The notes beneath the pieces were generated by a model. The model saw only the letters and a program-made list of their open reading frames with translations. It was not told where the DNA came from and ran no database searches. A program made the translations under genes and the position numbers. DNA of 43,278 nt, from the NCBI GenBank assembly GCA_017471025.1, contig JAFUWX010000005.1:1-43278 (forward strand), read 5' to 3'. Below are positions 25,172 to 34,886 of this stretch, piece after piece. Every line of letters starts with the position of its first letter. The first letter of the stretch is position 1. The DNA is from Bacteroidales bacterium (GTDB lineage: Bacteria > Bacteroidota > Bacteroidia > Bacteroidales > UBA932).

Positions 25172-28066
25172 TTACAAGTTACGCCACATGGCGTCCTGCA
25201 CGGCCCGGTTGTTTTTGGCGTTCATCTTGCCGAAATTGAAGGAGACGCCCACCAGGAAATAACGGCCCAGGAGATTGGTATAGGTATCCTGGATGTATTC
25301 GTCCGTGGCGACACGGCTCAGGTTGTTCCCCTGTCCGAGGATGTCGGAAACTTTCAGGCTGACCGTGAAGGCCTTGATGGTCTGGCTGATGCCGGCGTTC
25401 CAGATGAATTTCGGCGCGCCGAAGCCATAGCTGTATCCCCGGTAGAAGGTATAGTTTCCGCTGGTGGAGATTTCCAGGCCCTTGCTGCTCTGGTACATCA
25501 TATCCGCCATGATGATGTGCTGCCAGGTGTCCGTGTCGGCGGTGTTGTCCAGGGAATAGCGGGTCCGGTTGTTGGTGGCGATGTACCCGGTGTTGGCGCT
25601 GAAATGGTCGCCCCGGTAGCTCAGCCGCGGGAGGAGCGTCCATTGGAGGCTCCGGGTCAGGCTTTCCTTGAAGCCGCTCTCGCCGCTGTAGAACCGGCTG
25701 CCGGAGGCGTCGCCCCACAGGTTGGCCATCATGGTCTGGTAGTCGAAACCCTCGCCGGTAATGAGCCCGTCCATCCGTGTGCCGGGCTGGTAGCTGGTGG
25801 CGCGGTTCAGCCCGATGGAGGCACTCAAGTAGAAGGTCAGGTGCCGCCCCTTGTCGAGGGGCTGGTTGAAGTTGAAATAGGCACCGCCGTTGGCCGAGGG
25901 CGATTTCGCGTTGACCGGGATGGCGTAGCGGATACCGTCCGTGTCGAACCAGGTGGCGTTGACCACGCCGTTCGTGACCAGGCCGCCGTTGATGTGCAGG
26001 TCCAGGAAGGTGCCGGATTTGGGATTGCTGTATTGGAAACCGGTCCGTCCGTTCTGGCTGAAGGAAGGCTTCAGCCAGGCATTGCCCGCCGTGATCTGCA
26101 TCGGGTCGGAGATGTCCAGGGTGGCAAGCAGCTGCCTGTTGGAAGGGGTGGAGCTCCGTCCGTCCAGATAGGCATAGAAGGACAGCGCTTCCTTGGCGTA
26201 GCGGAACGTGACGTACGGGGCCAGGTTCACCCGCCATTCGCCCGGGGCGAAACTCTCTTTGCCCAGGGAGACGGAACGGGTCTCGTTGTTGCTCTGCTCC
26301 ACCTGCAGGCCGCCCGTGAGGTTGAACGGGTCTTTGCGGTATTGGACCAGCAGACGCTCGTTCAGCCAGATATATCGGTTGTGGGAAGAGGTGGAATAGT
26401 AGTCGTTGGGCAGGGACGTCATCCGGTCGGTGGCCGCCTTGCCGCTTTCCGACCGCCGGAAGCGGCCTTCCACGCGGGCCTGCAGGGCCCAGGCCTCGCC
26501 GAACGGCTCGGTGTAGGCCAGGTCTCCGCCGAAGGACAGCTCCCGGGAACGGATGTCATACAGCAGGTCCCGGAGTTCCAGCATGGCACCGCCGCCGGTG
26601 GTTTTCCGATATTCCTGGCTTTCGCCCCGCTGGCCGCTCAGGCCGAAATTGCCGCCCAGGGTGAGGCTCCTGCGCTCCTTGCCCAGTTTCTTGATGCCTG
26701 TCCAGAAACTGCCTCCGCCTTCCATGAAGCGGGAATTCTGGATGTTGACGCCTTCGGTCTGGTTGAGTTCGCTACCGCCGGCCGAGGTCGCGGAACCTTC
26801 GTTGATGTGCCTGTCTTTGCGGCTGAAATTCAGGTAAGGATAGAAGTTGAAGGAAACATCGGCCCCTTCCTGGCTCTCCATTTCAAAGTCGAGGTTGATC
26901 CCGTCGGACGAGCCGGTGCCGTTGTAGGTACCGTCGGTCAGCAGGTTGTTCCCGTCGTCCTGGAAAGCGGTGCGGGAGGAGCGTTCCCGGGCGTCCTTGA
27001 AGCTGTGTTTGTAATTGGCGCTGGCGGTGGTGGCGAAGCCCTTGATGCGGTTCGTGTTGTAGTTGGCACCGAGCTGGCCCGTCGTCACCAGGCCGTTCTT
27101 CCCGTCGAAGGCGTCGCTGCCCGCCCGGTCCCAGCCGAAGACCAGGAAGGCCCCCGGCTCCGGGGCGTTCATGCCGTTGCCCAGAAAGACGACCTGGTCC
27201 TGGTCATTGTAGCCGGACAGGAGGGCATTCCCGTTGAAGAGGAATTTGCGGCGTTCCATCAGCGGGTCGGCGTCCTTGGGCGGAAGGGACATGCCGCCCA
27301 GGAGTTTGGCATTGCCGAACCAGCCCTTCCGGTATTCCTCCTTCAGTTCGAGGTCCATGACCTTTTCTTTGTCTTCCTTGCCGTTGCTGACGCCGGTGAA
27401 CTGGGCCTGCGGCTTATCTTTGTCGATGACTTTGATTTTGTTGACGATCTTGGCCGGCAGGTTCTTGACGGCCATGGACGGGTCCTTGAAAAAGAAGGTC
27501 TTGCCGCCGACGGTGAGCTTATCGACCGCCTCCCCGTTGACCTTGACCGACCCGTCTTCCCCGACTTCGATGCCGGGCATCCGTTTGAGCAGTTCGCCGA
27601 GCATGGCGTTCTCGCCCACCCGGAAGGCATTGGCGTTGAATTCCAGCGTATCCTTTTTGACCGTGACCGGATTGCCCATGGCCGTGATGGTGGCGGCGTC
27701 GATGAATTCGGGGTCTTCTTCCATCGTGATGATGCCCAGATCGACCGTCCAGCCGCGGATGTCGTGTTCCTTTTCGTAGGGCTTGTAGCCGATCATCTCG
27801 GCGTTGAGCATGTATTTTCCGGGCTTGATTTCGCGGATTTCCACGGCTCCCTTTTCGTCCGTCAGGGCGAAATTCGTGATGGTGGTGTCACCCTTGGGGA
27901 CCAGATAGACCGAAGCGTAGGGGATGGCTTCATGGCTGGCCGCGTCCTGCAGCTGTAGCTTCAGCCGTACGTTCTGGTACTGCTGCATCTGGTTGAAATC
28001 GATATAGACCTGGGCGGAAGCGAAGGTGCAGACGAAAATCAGCAAAAACGATAAGATTCTTTTCAT
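25172..28066 (-). CDS. TonB-dependent-receptor-type outer-membrane barrel
   Basis: A 964-residue protein with a signal peptide (1-18, cleavage after SAQ). Residues about 32-115 form the carboxypeptidase-regulatory-like domain (IPYASVYLVPKGD, TDEKGAVEIREIKPGKY, AEMIGYKPYEKE). A plug-like region follows (NAMLGELLKRMPGIEVGED, VKVNGEAVDKLTVGGKTFFF) and then a long barrel of alternating aromatic strands that ends with FSVSLKVSDI-type and LVGVSFNFGK strands. Unlike most receptors the C-terminal residue is not aromatic: about 15 polar residues follow the last strand. A FecCD permease gene ends 36 bases upstream with no promoter between, so uptake of siderophore, haem or cobalamin is possible. It shares the plug pattern with the barrel at 17365 but keeps the N-terminal domain which that one lacks. 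Confidence 0.85.
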   Translation of the reverse strand: MKRILSFLLIFVCTFASAQVYIDFNQMQQYQNVRLKLQLQDAASHEAIPYASVYLVPKGDTTITNFALTDEKGAVEIREIKPGKYMLNAEMIGYKPYEKEHDIRGWTVDLGIITMEEDPEFIDAATITAMGNPVTVKKDTLEFNANAFRVGENAMLGELLKRMPGIEVGEDGSVKVNGEAVDKLTVGGKTFFFKDPSMAVKNLPAKIVNKIKVIDKDKPQAQFTGVSNGKEDKEKVMDLELKEEYRKGWFGNAKLLGGMSLPPKDADPLMERRKFLFNGNALLSGYNDQDQVVFLGNGMNAPEPGAFLVFGWDRAGSDAFDGKNGLVTTGQLGANYNTNRIKGFATTASANYKHSFKDARERSSRTAFQDDGNNLLTDGTYNGTGSSDGINLDFEMESQEGADVSFNFYPYLNFSRKDRHINEGSATSAGGSELNQTEGVNIQNSRFMEGGGSFWTGIKKLGKERRSLTLGGNFGLSGQRGESQEYRKTTGGGAMLELRDLLYDIRSRELSFGGDLAYTEPFGEAWALQARVEGRFRRSESGKAATDRMTSLPNDYYSTSSHNRYIWLNERLLVQYRKDPFNLTGGLQVEQSNNETRSVSLGKESFAPGEWRVNLAPYVTFRYAKEALSFYAYLDGRSSTPSNRQLLATLDISDPMQITAGNAWLKPSFSQNGRTGFQYSNPKSGTFLDLHINGGLVTNGVVNATWFDTDGIRYAIPVNAKSPSANGGAYFNFNQPLDKGRHLTFYLSASIGLNRATSYQPGTRMDGLITGEGFDYQTMMANLWGDASGSRFYSGESGFKESLTRSLQWTLLPRLSYRGDHFSANTGYIATNNRTRYSLDNTADTDTWQHIIMADMMYQSSKGLEISTSGNYTFYRGYSYGFGAPKFIWNAGISQTIKAFTVSLKVSDILGQGNNLSRVATDEYIQDTYTNLLGRYFLVGVSFNFGKMNAKNNRAVQDAMWRNL

Positions 28067-28102
28067 AGTTTATGAGCCTTCGCAAGAAGCATGCCTTGGG
28101 CG

Positions 28103-29062
28103 CTATTTTCTCATCATAATGACCAAAATCAGCGGAATGCCGAGCAGGGCCAGCGTAGAGCCGGCCGGGACGGGGGTGGGGAAGGCCTGTGCGAGGATGT
28201 CGGCCGCCAGGCTCAGGATGGCTCCGGTCAGGATGCTCCCCGGCAGGACGGTCCGGTGGGCCGAGGTCGCGCCCAGGCGTCTGGCGATGTGTGGGGCGAT
28301 GATGCCCACGAATCCCAGCGGGCCGCAGAAGGCGGTGATAGTGCCGGTCATCAGGCAGCAGCCCAGCACGGCCAGGCTGCGGATCCTCCCGACGGGCGCG
28401 CCGGAGAGGGCGGCATATTCGTCGCCGAAAAGCAGCAGGTCCAGGCCTTTGCCCTGCCACAGGGCGAGGGCCGCACCGACGGCCAGGGCGCCCGCCATGC
28501 CCCAGACGCCGCTCGCACCGGCTCCCTGGAAACTGCCCGCCGCCCAGCTGTAAAAGAGCTTCAGGCTTTCTTCGTTGGCGGTATATTCGACCAGGGAGGT
28601 CAGGGCGCTGAAAATGAAACCGAGCATTACCCCGAAAATCAGCAGGGTGCCGCTGCCGGGAAAGCGCCTGGCGGCCAGCAGGACCAGGAGGGAGGTGGCC
28701 AGCGCTCCGGCAAAGGCGGAAAGGGCGATCCCGGCGGTCCCGATGGACGTGACCGTGGCGAGGGCGGCGCCCAGGCCCGCTCCGCCGCTGACGCCCATGA
28801 TGTGCGGGTCGGCCAGGGGATTGCGGAAAACGGCCTGCATCTGGGCTCCGGACAGGGCGAGGGCGGCCCCGGCCAGCAGGGCCGTCAGGACCCTTGGCAG
28901 GCGGATACCGCGCACGATGCCCGCCGCCTCACCCTGGCCCAGCAGTCCCTGCCAGACCTCTCCGGGTGTCAACGTGACGCCGCCGCAGAGCAGTCCGCCG
29001 CCGGCCAGCAGGATGACCAGCAGGAACGCCGCCGGCAGGAAAAAGGTCCCTTTCTTTTTCAT
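28103..29062 (-). CDS. FecCD-family ABC transporter permease
   Basis: A 319-residue inner-membrane permease of the BtuC/FecCD/FhuB family, about ten transmembrane segments. It holds the family segments RLPRVLTALLAGAALALSGA, QAVFRNPLADPHIMGVSGGA and, near the end, CGPLGFVGIIAPHIARRL, which contacts the ATPase. No periplasmic binding protein or ATPase is adjacent, so the transporter is incomplete here; the ATPase at 6387-7031 could supply it. The promoter box TATCTTTG (29075-29068) ends five bases before the ATG, so the mRNA is probably leaderless; earlier in-frame starts would lie upstream of the promoter. It is cotranscribed with the outer-membrane barrel gene. Confidence 0.92.
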   Translation of the reverse strand: MKKKGTFFLPAAFLLVILLAGGGLLCGGVTLTPGEVWQGLLGQGEAAGIVRGIRLPRVLTALLAGAALALSGAQMQAVFRNPLADPHIMGVSGGAGLGAALATVTSIGTAGIALSAFAGALATSLLVLLAARRFPGSGTLLIFGVMLGFIFSALTSLVEYTANEESLKLFYSWAAGSFQGAGASGVWGMAGALAVGAALALWQGKGLDLLLFGDEYAALSGAPVGRIRSLAVLGCCLMTGTITAFCGPLGFVGIIAPHIARRLGATSAHRTVLPGSILTGAILSLAADILAQAFPTPVPAGSTLALLGIPLILVIMMRK

Positions 29063-29067
29063 GACCG

Positions 29068-29075
29068 CAAAGATA
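29068..29075 (-). promoter_or_regulatory. Promoter box of the permease-barrel operon
   Basis: TATCTTTG on the minus strand only five bases from the ATG at 29062. Its start point should fall close to the start codon itself. Confidence 0.65.
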
Positions 29076-29110
29076 GTCATTTTATCATTCCTTATGCCGT
29101 ACTTTTTTCG

Positions 29111-29118
29111 TATCTTTG
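29111..29118 (+). promoter_or_regulatory. Promoter box of the C1 peptidase operon
   Basis: TATCTTTG, 20 bases before the ATG at 29139, divergent from the permease promoter with 35 bases between the two boxes. Confidence 0.7.
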
Positions 29119-29138
29119 GCCAAATGCTTCGAATTATG

Positions 29139-30527
29139 ATGAAAAGAATCTTTGCGACCGCAGCCAGTCTGCTGCTCGCGGCCGGCGCTTTCGCCCAGGG
29201 GATTGACGAGGGCATGCTCCGGCAACTCGCCGAGGGCTATACCCCGGCCGACAAGGCCCTCCGGAATGCCTTGAACCAGACTTCCATGTCCGTGCTGGCC
29301 GCCAATGCGGAGGCCTCCGCCATGATCGATACCCATTTTTCGGACGAGGTGAAGACCGTGGGCCGGACCGACCAGCAGTCTTCCGGCCGGTGCTGGCTGT
29401 TTACGGGCTTGAATGTGCTCCGGGCCAAGATGATCGCCAAGTATGACCTCGGTGCCTTTACCTTTTCCCAGAATTACCTGTTTTTCTACGACCAGCTGGA
29501 GAAGGCCAACCTCTTCCTGCAGGGGGTGATCGACACGCGCGATAAGCCCTTTGACGACAGGACGGTCGATTGGCTGTTCCAGAACCCGATCGGCGACGGC
29601 GGGCAGTTCACCGGCGTGTCGAACCTGGTCATGAAGTACGGCGTGGTGCCGTCGGAGGCGATGCCCGAGACCTACAGCAGCAACAATACCTCACAGATGT
29701 GGTCCATCCTCAGTCAGAAGCTCCGCGAGGACGGCCTGCGCCTGCGCGAGGCGGCTGCCGCCGAAAAGAACCCGAAGAAGGTCCTGGACAAGCTGATGCC
29801 CATGAAGACGCAGATGCTCAAGGAGATCTATCATATCCTCGCGCTCTGCCTGGGTGTGCCGCCGCAGGAGTTTGTCTGGGCCCGCTATGACGCCCAGGGT
29901 CGCCTGGTCAGCCGCGAGACCTACACGCCGCAGTCCTTCTACCGGCAATATCTCGGGGAAGACCTGGAAGGCAACTATGTCATGATCATGAACGACCCGG
30001 TCCGCGAATACGGCAAGGTCTATGAAATCGAATATGACCGCCATGTCTATGACGGGCATAACTGGCTGTATATCAACCTTCCGATGGACCGGATCAAGGA
30101 AATGGCCATCGCCTCCATCCGGGACAATACGGCGATGTATTTCTCCTGCGACGTGGGCAAATGCCTGAACCGCAAAAGCGGCGTGGCGGACCTGCGGAAC
30201 TTCGACTACGAATCCCTCTTCGGCATCACCCTGGGCATGGGCAAGCGCGAGCGGGTCATGACCCACGCCAGCGGCTCCTCCCATGCGATGACCCTGATTG
30301 CGGTGGATATCCAGGAGGGACGGCCGGTCAAATGGATGGTGGAGAACAGCTGGGGCGCGAGCTCGGGATACAAGGGCAACATCATCATGACGGACGAGTG
30401 GTTCGACAACTATATGTTCCGCCTGGTCGTGGAGAAGAAGTATGTGCCGGCGGACGTGCTGCAGATGCTGGAGCAGAAGCCCATCCGCCTGCCCGCCTGG
30501 GACCCGATGTTCCTGCCCGAAGAATAA
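29139..30527 (+). CDS. Exported C1-family cysteine aminopeptidase (bleomycin hydrolase/PepC-like)
   Basis: Papain-fold peptidase of 462 residues. The catalytic triad is visible: C85 in SSGRCWLF, H382 in SSHAMTLIAVD and N403 in ENSWGASSGYKGN; the oxyanion glutamine is in the DQQSSGR segment. Classical PepC and bleomycin hydrolase are cytosolic hexamers, but this one begins with a signal peptide (MKRIFATAASLLLAAGAFAQG), so it acts in the periplasm or at the surface. ATG codons at 29124, 29136 and 29139 are all in frame; the last two give the best signal. It removes N-terminal residues from peptides by family analogy. It lies 18 bases before a flavin-reductase-like lipoprotein gene, so both are in one operon. 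Confidence 0.92.
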   Translation: MKRIFATAASLLLAAGAFAQGIDEGMLRQLAEGYTPADKALRNALNQTSMSVLAANAEASAMIDTHFSDEVKTVGRTDQQSSGRCWLFTGLNVLRAKMIAKYDLGAFTFSQNYLFFYDQLEKANLFLQGVIDTRDKPFDDRTVDWLFQNPIGDGGQFTGVSNLVMKYGVVPSEAMPETYSSNNTSQMWSILSQKLREDGLRLREAAAAEKNPKKVLDKLMPMKTQMLKEIYHILALCLGVPPQEFVWARYDAQGRLVSRETYTPQSFYRQYLGEDLEGNYVMIMNDPVREYGKVYEIEYDRHVYDGHNWLYINLPMDRIKEMAIASIRDNTAMYFSCDVGKCLNRKSGVADLRNFDYESLFGITLGMGKRERVMTHASGSSHAMTLIAVDIQEGRPVKWMVENSWGASSGYKGNIIMTDEWFDNYMFRLVVEKKYVPADVLQMLEQKPIRLPAWDPMFLPEE

Positions 30528-30545
30528 CTTTATAATTATCTGAAA

Positions 30546-31142
30546 ATGAAGAGAATAGGACTTATGGTCGCGACACTGATTGCCCTGGTCGCCTGCGGCA
30601 ACCGGAAGACCGACGAAGAACGCAATGTAACGGATATGAAATGGGAAAAAATCGAGGTGGATGACCTCCAGATGCATCCGGTGGCGGCTTTCGACAAGGA
30701 TTGGATGGCCCTGGCCGTGGGCAATGCCACCCTGCACAACGCCATGACCATTTCCTGGGGCACGATCGGCGAATTGTGGAACAAGCCGGTGGTCATGGTC
30801 TTTGTGTCGTCCGACCGGGCGACCAAGAAACTGATGGACGAGAACAAGTATTTCACGGTGTCCGCTTTCCCCAAGACGGGCAAGGAAGCGCTTGTGTATC
30901 TGGGTTCCCATTCCCTGCGGGACGACCCCGACAAGGTGGCCAACGCCGGGCTGACGGTGGAATTCTCAGCGCTGGGCAACCCGATGTTCAAGGAGGCCTG
31001 CCTGGCCCTGGAATGCAAGAAAATCTATGCGGAGCCCTTCCAGGCGGAGCTCCTTCCGGAAGACGTGCGGCCCCGGTATGAAAAGATGGGCATGCACACG
31101 GCCTATATCGGGGAGATCGTCCAGGTTTACGAGAAACGCTGA
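30546..31142 (+). CDS. Flavin-reductase-like lipoprotein
   Basis: A 198-residue protein with a lipoprotein signal: LIALVACGN, lipidated cysteine at residue 17. The mature part resembles the FMN-binding split-barrel of flavin reductases: NAMTISWGTIGELWNKPVVM matches the TamTaswgs..PPlv step and VSSDRATKKLMDENKYFTVSAF the following substrate loop. Most relatives are soluble and cytosolic; a lipid-anchored form is unusual and suggests extracytoplasmic redox work with a bound flavin. It follows the C1 peptidase gene after 18 bases. Its 3' end overlaps the 3' end of the convergent permease gene by 16 bases. Confidence 0.8.
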   Translation: MKRIGLMVATLIALVACGNRKTDEERNVTDMKWEKIEVDDLQMHPVAAFDKDWMALAVGNATLHNAMTISWGTIGELWNKPVVMVFVSSDRATKKLMDENKYFTVSAFPKTGKEALVYLGSHSLRDDPDKVANAGLTVEFSALGNPMFKEACLALECKKIYAEPFQAELLPEDVRPRYEKMGMHTAYIGEIVQVYEKR

Positions 31143-32347
31143 CGGCGGAATTCCCGCCAGACCGGCAGCAGGGCAATCAGATAGCCGATGGCGGCGACGC
31201 CGGCTGCGGTCAGCAGGATATCCGAGGCCAGCAGGCGGACGGGATACGGGTCATGCGTCCAGCTGGCGGGCATCGTGACGAAGCCGAAATGCTGCTGCAG
31301 CAAGGCCAGGATGATGCCGACGGCCAGTCCGCAGACCATCCCGAGCAGGGAGATCATCCAGCCTTCGAGCAGGAAGATCCGGCGGATGCTGCGCTCCGGC
31401 ATCCCGAGGCTGCGCAGGGTCTCGATGTCTTCTTCTTTTTCGATGATCAGCATGGACAGGCTGCCGAAGATGTTGAAGGCGATGATGACGATCACAAAGA
31501 GCAGGATCAGCCAGATGGAGGCCTTTTCGTATTGCATCATCCGGTACAGGGTGACGTTCTGGTGCTCCCTGTCTTTGACGAGGAAGTCTTCGCCCAGCCG
31601 CTGGGACAGGGTGCGGGCGAATGCCTTCTGCACTTTCGGCGAGCCGCTCAGCCGGATTTCCAGGGCGGAGATTTCTTCTCCCGTGTAGCCCAGCAGGCTG
31701 CGCATCGTCTCGACAGGCAGGATGAAAAGGTCCTTGTTGAGGTCTTCATTGACGGCGAAAATACCTGAGGGCCATACCTTTACCATATCCAATGACGCGG
31801 CCGGGTTCATCATGGAGAGCGGCCGGGTCCGGGAGGGGTAATACAGTTCCATCGGGGTGAGGAAGCGCGGGCTCAGCTGCAGGGAGGCCGCCAGACCGGC
31901 TCCGACGACGGCCTGGGGCACATCGCCGCGGCGCAGGGTGAAGCTCCCTTCGGTGAGGTGTTTTCCCAGCGGGCTTTCGGCTTCATAGACCGCATCCACG
32001 CCTTTGGCGCGGGCGGCGCCGCTCGTCTCGTCATAATGGATATAGACCTGGTCTTCCAGGACGCCGCTGACGGAACGCACTTCCGGCCGGGCGGAAAGCC
32101 AGGCGAGGAGGCTGCTGTCGGCGGTGAAGACTTTCCCTTGCGCCGGGCTGACGAGCAAATCGGGTTCGAGGCTGCTACGGAGGCTCCGCACCATGCCGTC
32201 GAACCCGTTGTAAACCGACAGGATCAGGATCAATGCCGCCGTACCGATGGCCATTCCGATGGCGCTTATCGCTGAAATCACATGGATGACCTGATGGGAT
32301 TTTCTGGCGAAAAGGTATCGTTTGGCAATGTACAGCGGCAAATGCAT
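31127..32347 (-). CDS. FtsX-like ABC permease, LolC/LolE type
   Basis: A 406-residue inner-membrane protein with one N-terminal transmembrane segment (about 20-45), a periplasmic domain of about 220 residues and three C-terminal transmembrane segments, the MacB/FtsX layout. The N-terminus (YIAKRYLFARKSHQVIHVIS) and the loop IEKEEDIETLRSLGMPERSI are typical of LolC/LolE, which extract lipoproteins from the inner membrane for sorting to the outer membrane. The ATPase (LolD) is not in the window. It is the third gene of tyrS-rbfA-permease; only one base separates it from rbfA. Given the many lipoproteins encoded here, a Lol function is reasonable but not proven. Confidence 0.88.
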   Translation of the reverse strand: MHLPLYIAKRYLFARKSHQVIHVISAISAIGMAIGTAALILILSVYNGFDGMVRSLRSSLEPDLLVSPAQGKVFTADSSLLAWLSARPEVRSVSGVLEDQVYIHYDETSGAARAKGVDAVYEAESPLGKHLTEGSFTLRRGDVPQAVVGAGLAASLQLSPRFLTPMELYYPSRTRPLSMMNPAASLDMVKVWPSGIFAVNEDLNKDLFILPVETMRSLLGYTGEEISALEIRLSGSPKVQKAFARTLSQRLGEDFLVKDREHQNVTLYRMMQYEKASIWLILLFVIVIIAFNIFGSLSMLIIEKEEDIETLRSLGMPERSIRRIFLLEGWMISLLGMVCGLAVGIILALLQQHFGFVTMPASWTHDPYPVRLLASDILLTAAGVAAIGYLIALLPVWREFRRQRFS

Positions 32348-32348
32348 G

Positions 32349-32696
32349 CTACTTTTTCAGCAATTCGTCGATGTGCTCGGCGTAATCGATGGAGGAGTCC
32401 AGCAGGAAAACCAGTTCGGGAACGATGCGGAATTGTTTTCCGACCACCCGGCCGAGTTCGCCGCGGATGCCCCGCACGTTTTCCTGCAGGGTCGCCATCG
32501 TCGTTTCCGCTTTCGCGGAGGGGAAAATGCTCACATAGACCTTCGCGACGGAGAGGTCGGGGCTGATCCTGACCTCGCTGACCGTCACCATGGCACCGCC
32601 GAAGGCGGCCATGCCTTTGCTCCGGATGATTTCGGCGAGGTCTTTCTGGAGTTCCCTCGCCACCTTGAGCTGTCGTGTGCTTGCCGGTGCTTCCAT
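32349..32696 (-). CDS. rbfA: 30S ribosome-binding factor A
   Basis: A 115-residue maturation factor for the 30S subunit, acting on the 5' end of 16S rRNA. The KH-like fold is seen in TVSEVRISPDLSVAKVYVSI and in the ending RIVPELVFLLDSSIDYAEHI, with the family pattern LxFxxDxSxxxxxxIxxLL. The ATG directly follows the tyrS stop codon (TAG then ATG with no spacing), and the permease gene starts one base after its own stop, so all three are one transcript. Confidence 0.95.
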   Translation of the reverse strand: MEAPASTRQLKVARELQKDLAEIIRSKGMAAFGGAMVTVSEVRISPDLSVAKVYVSIFPSAKAETTMATLQENVRGIRGELGRVVGKQFRIVPELVFLLDSSIDYAEHIDELLKK

Positions 32697-33986
<1,290 letters not shown>

Positions 33987-34009
33987 CGGATGCGTTTTTG
34001 TGTCATTCC

Positions 34010-34134
34010 GAAAAACTAAGCTGCCCCATTTCAACAACCTTCGCTTCGCTCATCCCTCCCAAACAAGTTTGGGCCCCTCCCGTTCATGTGGCCACGGGCG
34101 GCCACAGGTTTTGAAACGGGCAGCTTAGTTTTTC
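34010..34134. repeat. 125-base element with 24-base inverted terminal arms
   Basis: The left arm (34010-34034, begins GAAAAACTAAGCTGCCCC) and the right arm (34111-34134) are complementary over 24 bases apart from one bulged position and one mismatch. The interior has two smaller palindromes: CCCAAAC-AA-GTTTGGG around 34058-34073 and GTGGCC-GGCCAC around 34088-34105. This could be a miniature mobile or REP-like repeat inserted between tyrS and its promoter, or a folded tyrS leader. No tyrosine-specific leader class for Bacteroidetes is known to me. Confidence 0.65.
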
Positions 34135-34153
34135 TCCATTTCTGAACAGACTG

Positions 34154-34161
34154 CAAATTTA
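34154..34161 (-). promoter_or_regulatory. Probable tyrS-rbfA-permease promoter box
   Basis: TAAATTTG on the minus strand, 168 bases before the tyrS ATG, on the far side of the inverted-repeat element. No better box was seen nearer to tyrS. Confidence 0.45.
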
Positions 34162-34195
34162 CACAAAATCTTGCAATTAAATGATAAAATTGTAT

Positions 34196-34203
34196 TAACT
34201 TTG
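34196..34203 (+). promoter_or_regulatory. rplY promoter box and structured leader
   Basis: TAACTTTG, 85 bases before the rplY ATG. The leader holds two small hairpins, AAAGGG-ATAA-CCCTTT (about 34218-34233) and GTCTG...CAGAC (about 34243-34262), which might serve autoregulation as in other ribosomal-protein leaders. Confidence 0.6.
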
Positions 34204-34288
34204 CGCCGCAATTCATAAAGGGATAACCCTTTGGTGCAATGGGGTCTGTGAAACATCAGACTGAGTAACACATTTCAAACAAGACAAA

Positions 34289-34864
34289 ATGAAACATTTT
34301 GAACTGAAAGGCCAGATTCGCGAAACTGGCAACAAGGCTGTCATCAAGGCCTACCGCAGACAGGGACTCGTCCCTTGCAACCTGTACGGACTCGGACTCA
34401 AGAACATCCTCTTCACCGTTGTGGAAAAAGATCTCCAGGGTCTCACCCATACCCCTGAATCTTTCATCGTGGACCTCGTCCTGAGCGATGGCCAGAAATT
34501 CACGGCCGTCCTGCATGAGATCCAGTATCACCCGGTCAAGGACAATTGCCTCCATGTCGATTTCCTGGCCGTCAACGAAGAGAAACCTATCGCCATCAAG
34601 GTGCCGCTGAACATTACTGGTCACGCCGCAGGTGTGCAGGCTGGTGGCAAGTTCGTCAAGCTGCTCCGTGAGGTGCGCGTCTGCGCCCTGATGAAGAACC
34701 TCCCCGACAAGCTGGACATCGACATCACTCCGCTCGGCATTGGCGAGCAGATCAAGGCTGGAGACCTCAAGTATGACAACATCACGATTCTCACTCAGAA
34801 GGATTCTATCATCTGTGGTGTCAAGGCTACGCGCAACAGCGCCGCAGTCGCAACCGAGGAGTAA
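34289..34864 (+). CDS. rplY: 50S ribosomal protein L25/general stress protein Ctc
   Basis: A 191-residue two-domain L25 of the long Ctc/TL5 type that binds 5S rRNA. The N-terminal domain (1-95) contains KAVIKAYRRQGLVPCNLYG and the FLAVNEEKPIAIKVPL junction; the C-terminal domain (96-180) has GVQAGGKFVKLLREVRVCAL and LPDKLDIDITPLGIGEQI. A short polar tail ends it. The leader of about 85 bases has two hairpins. pth follows after 22 bases, a pairing of rplY and pth that is widespread in bacteria, so both are likely cotranscribed. Confidence 0.96.
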   Translation: MKHFELKGQIRETGNKAVIKAYRRQGLVPCNLYGLGLKNILFTVVEKDLQGLTHTPESFIVDLVLSDGQKFTAVLHEIQYHPVKDNCLHVDFLAVNEEKPIAIKVPLNITGHAAGVQAGGKFVKLLREVRVCALMKNLPDKLDIDITPLGIGEQIKAGDLKYDNITILTQKDSIICGVKATRNSAAVATEE

Positions 34865-34886
34865 TGATGCCCCAGAGGAGCCGGGT

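Noticed and set aside
25121-27958. A 945-codon open frame on the plus strand
   Set aside because: It is exactly antisense to the outer-membrane barrel gene and has low-complexity Gly/Val/Arg-rich composition, as expected for the opposite strand of GC-rich coding DNA.
33987-34288. T-box leader upstream of tyrS
   Set aside because: No T-box sequence or specifier-loop layout is visible and Bacteroidetes are not known for T-boxes.
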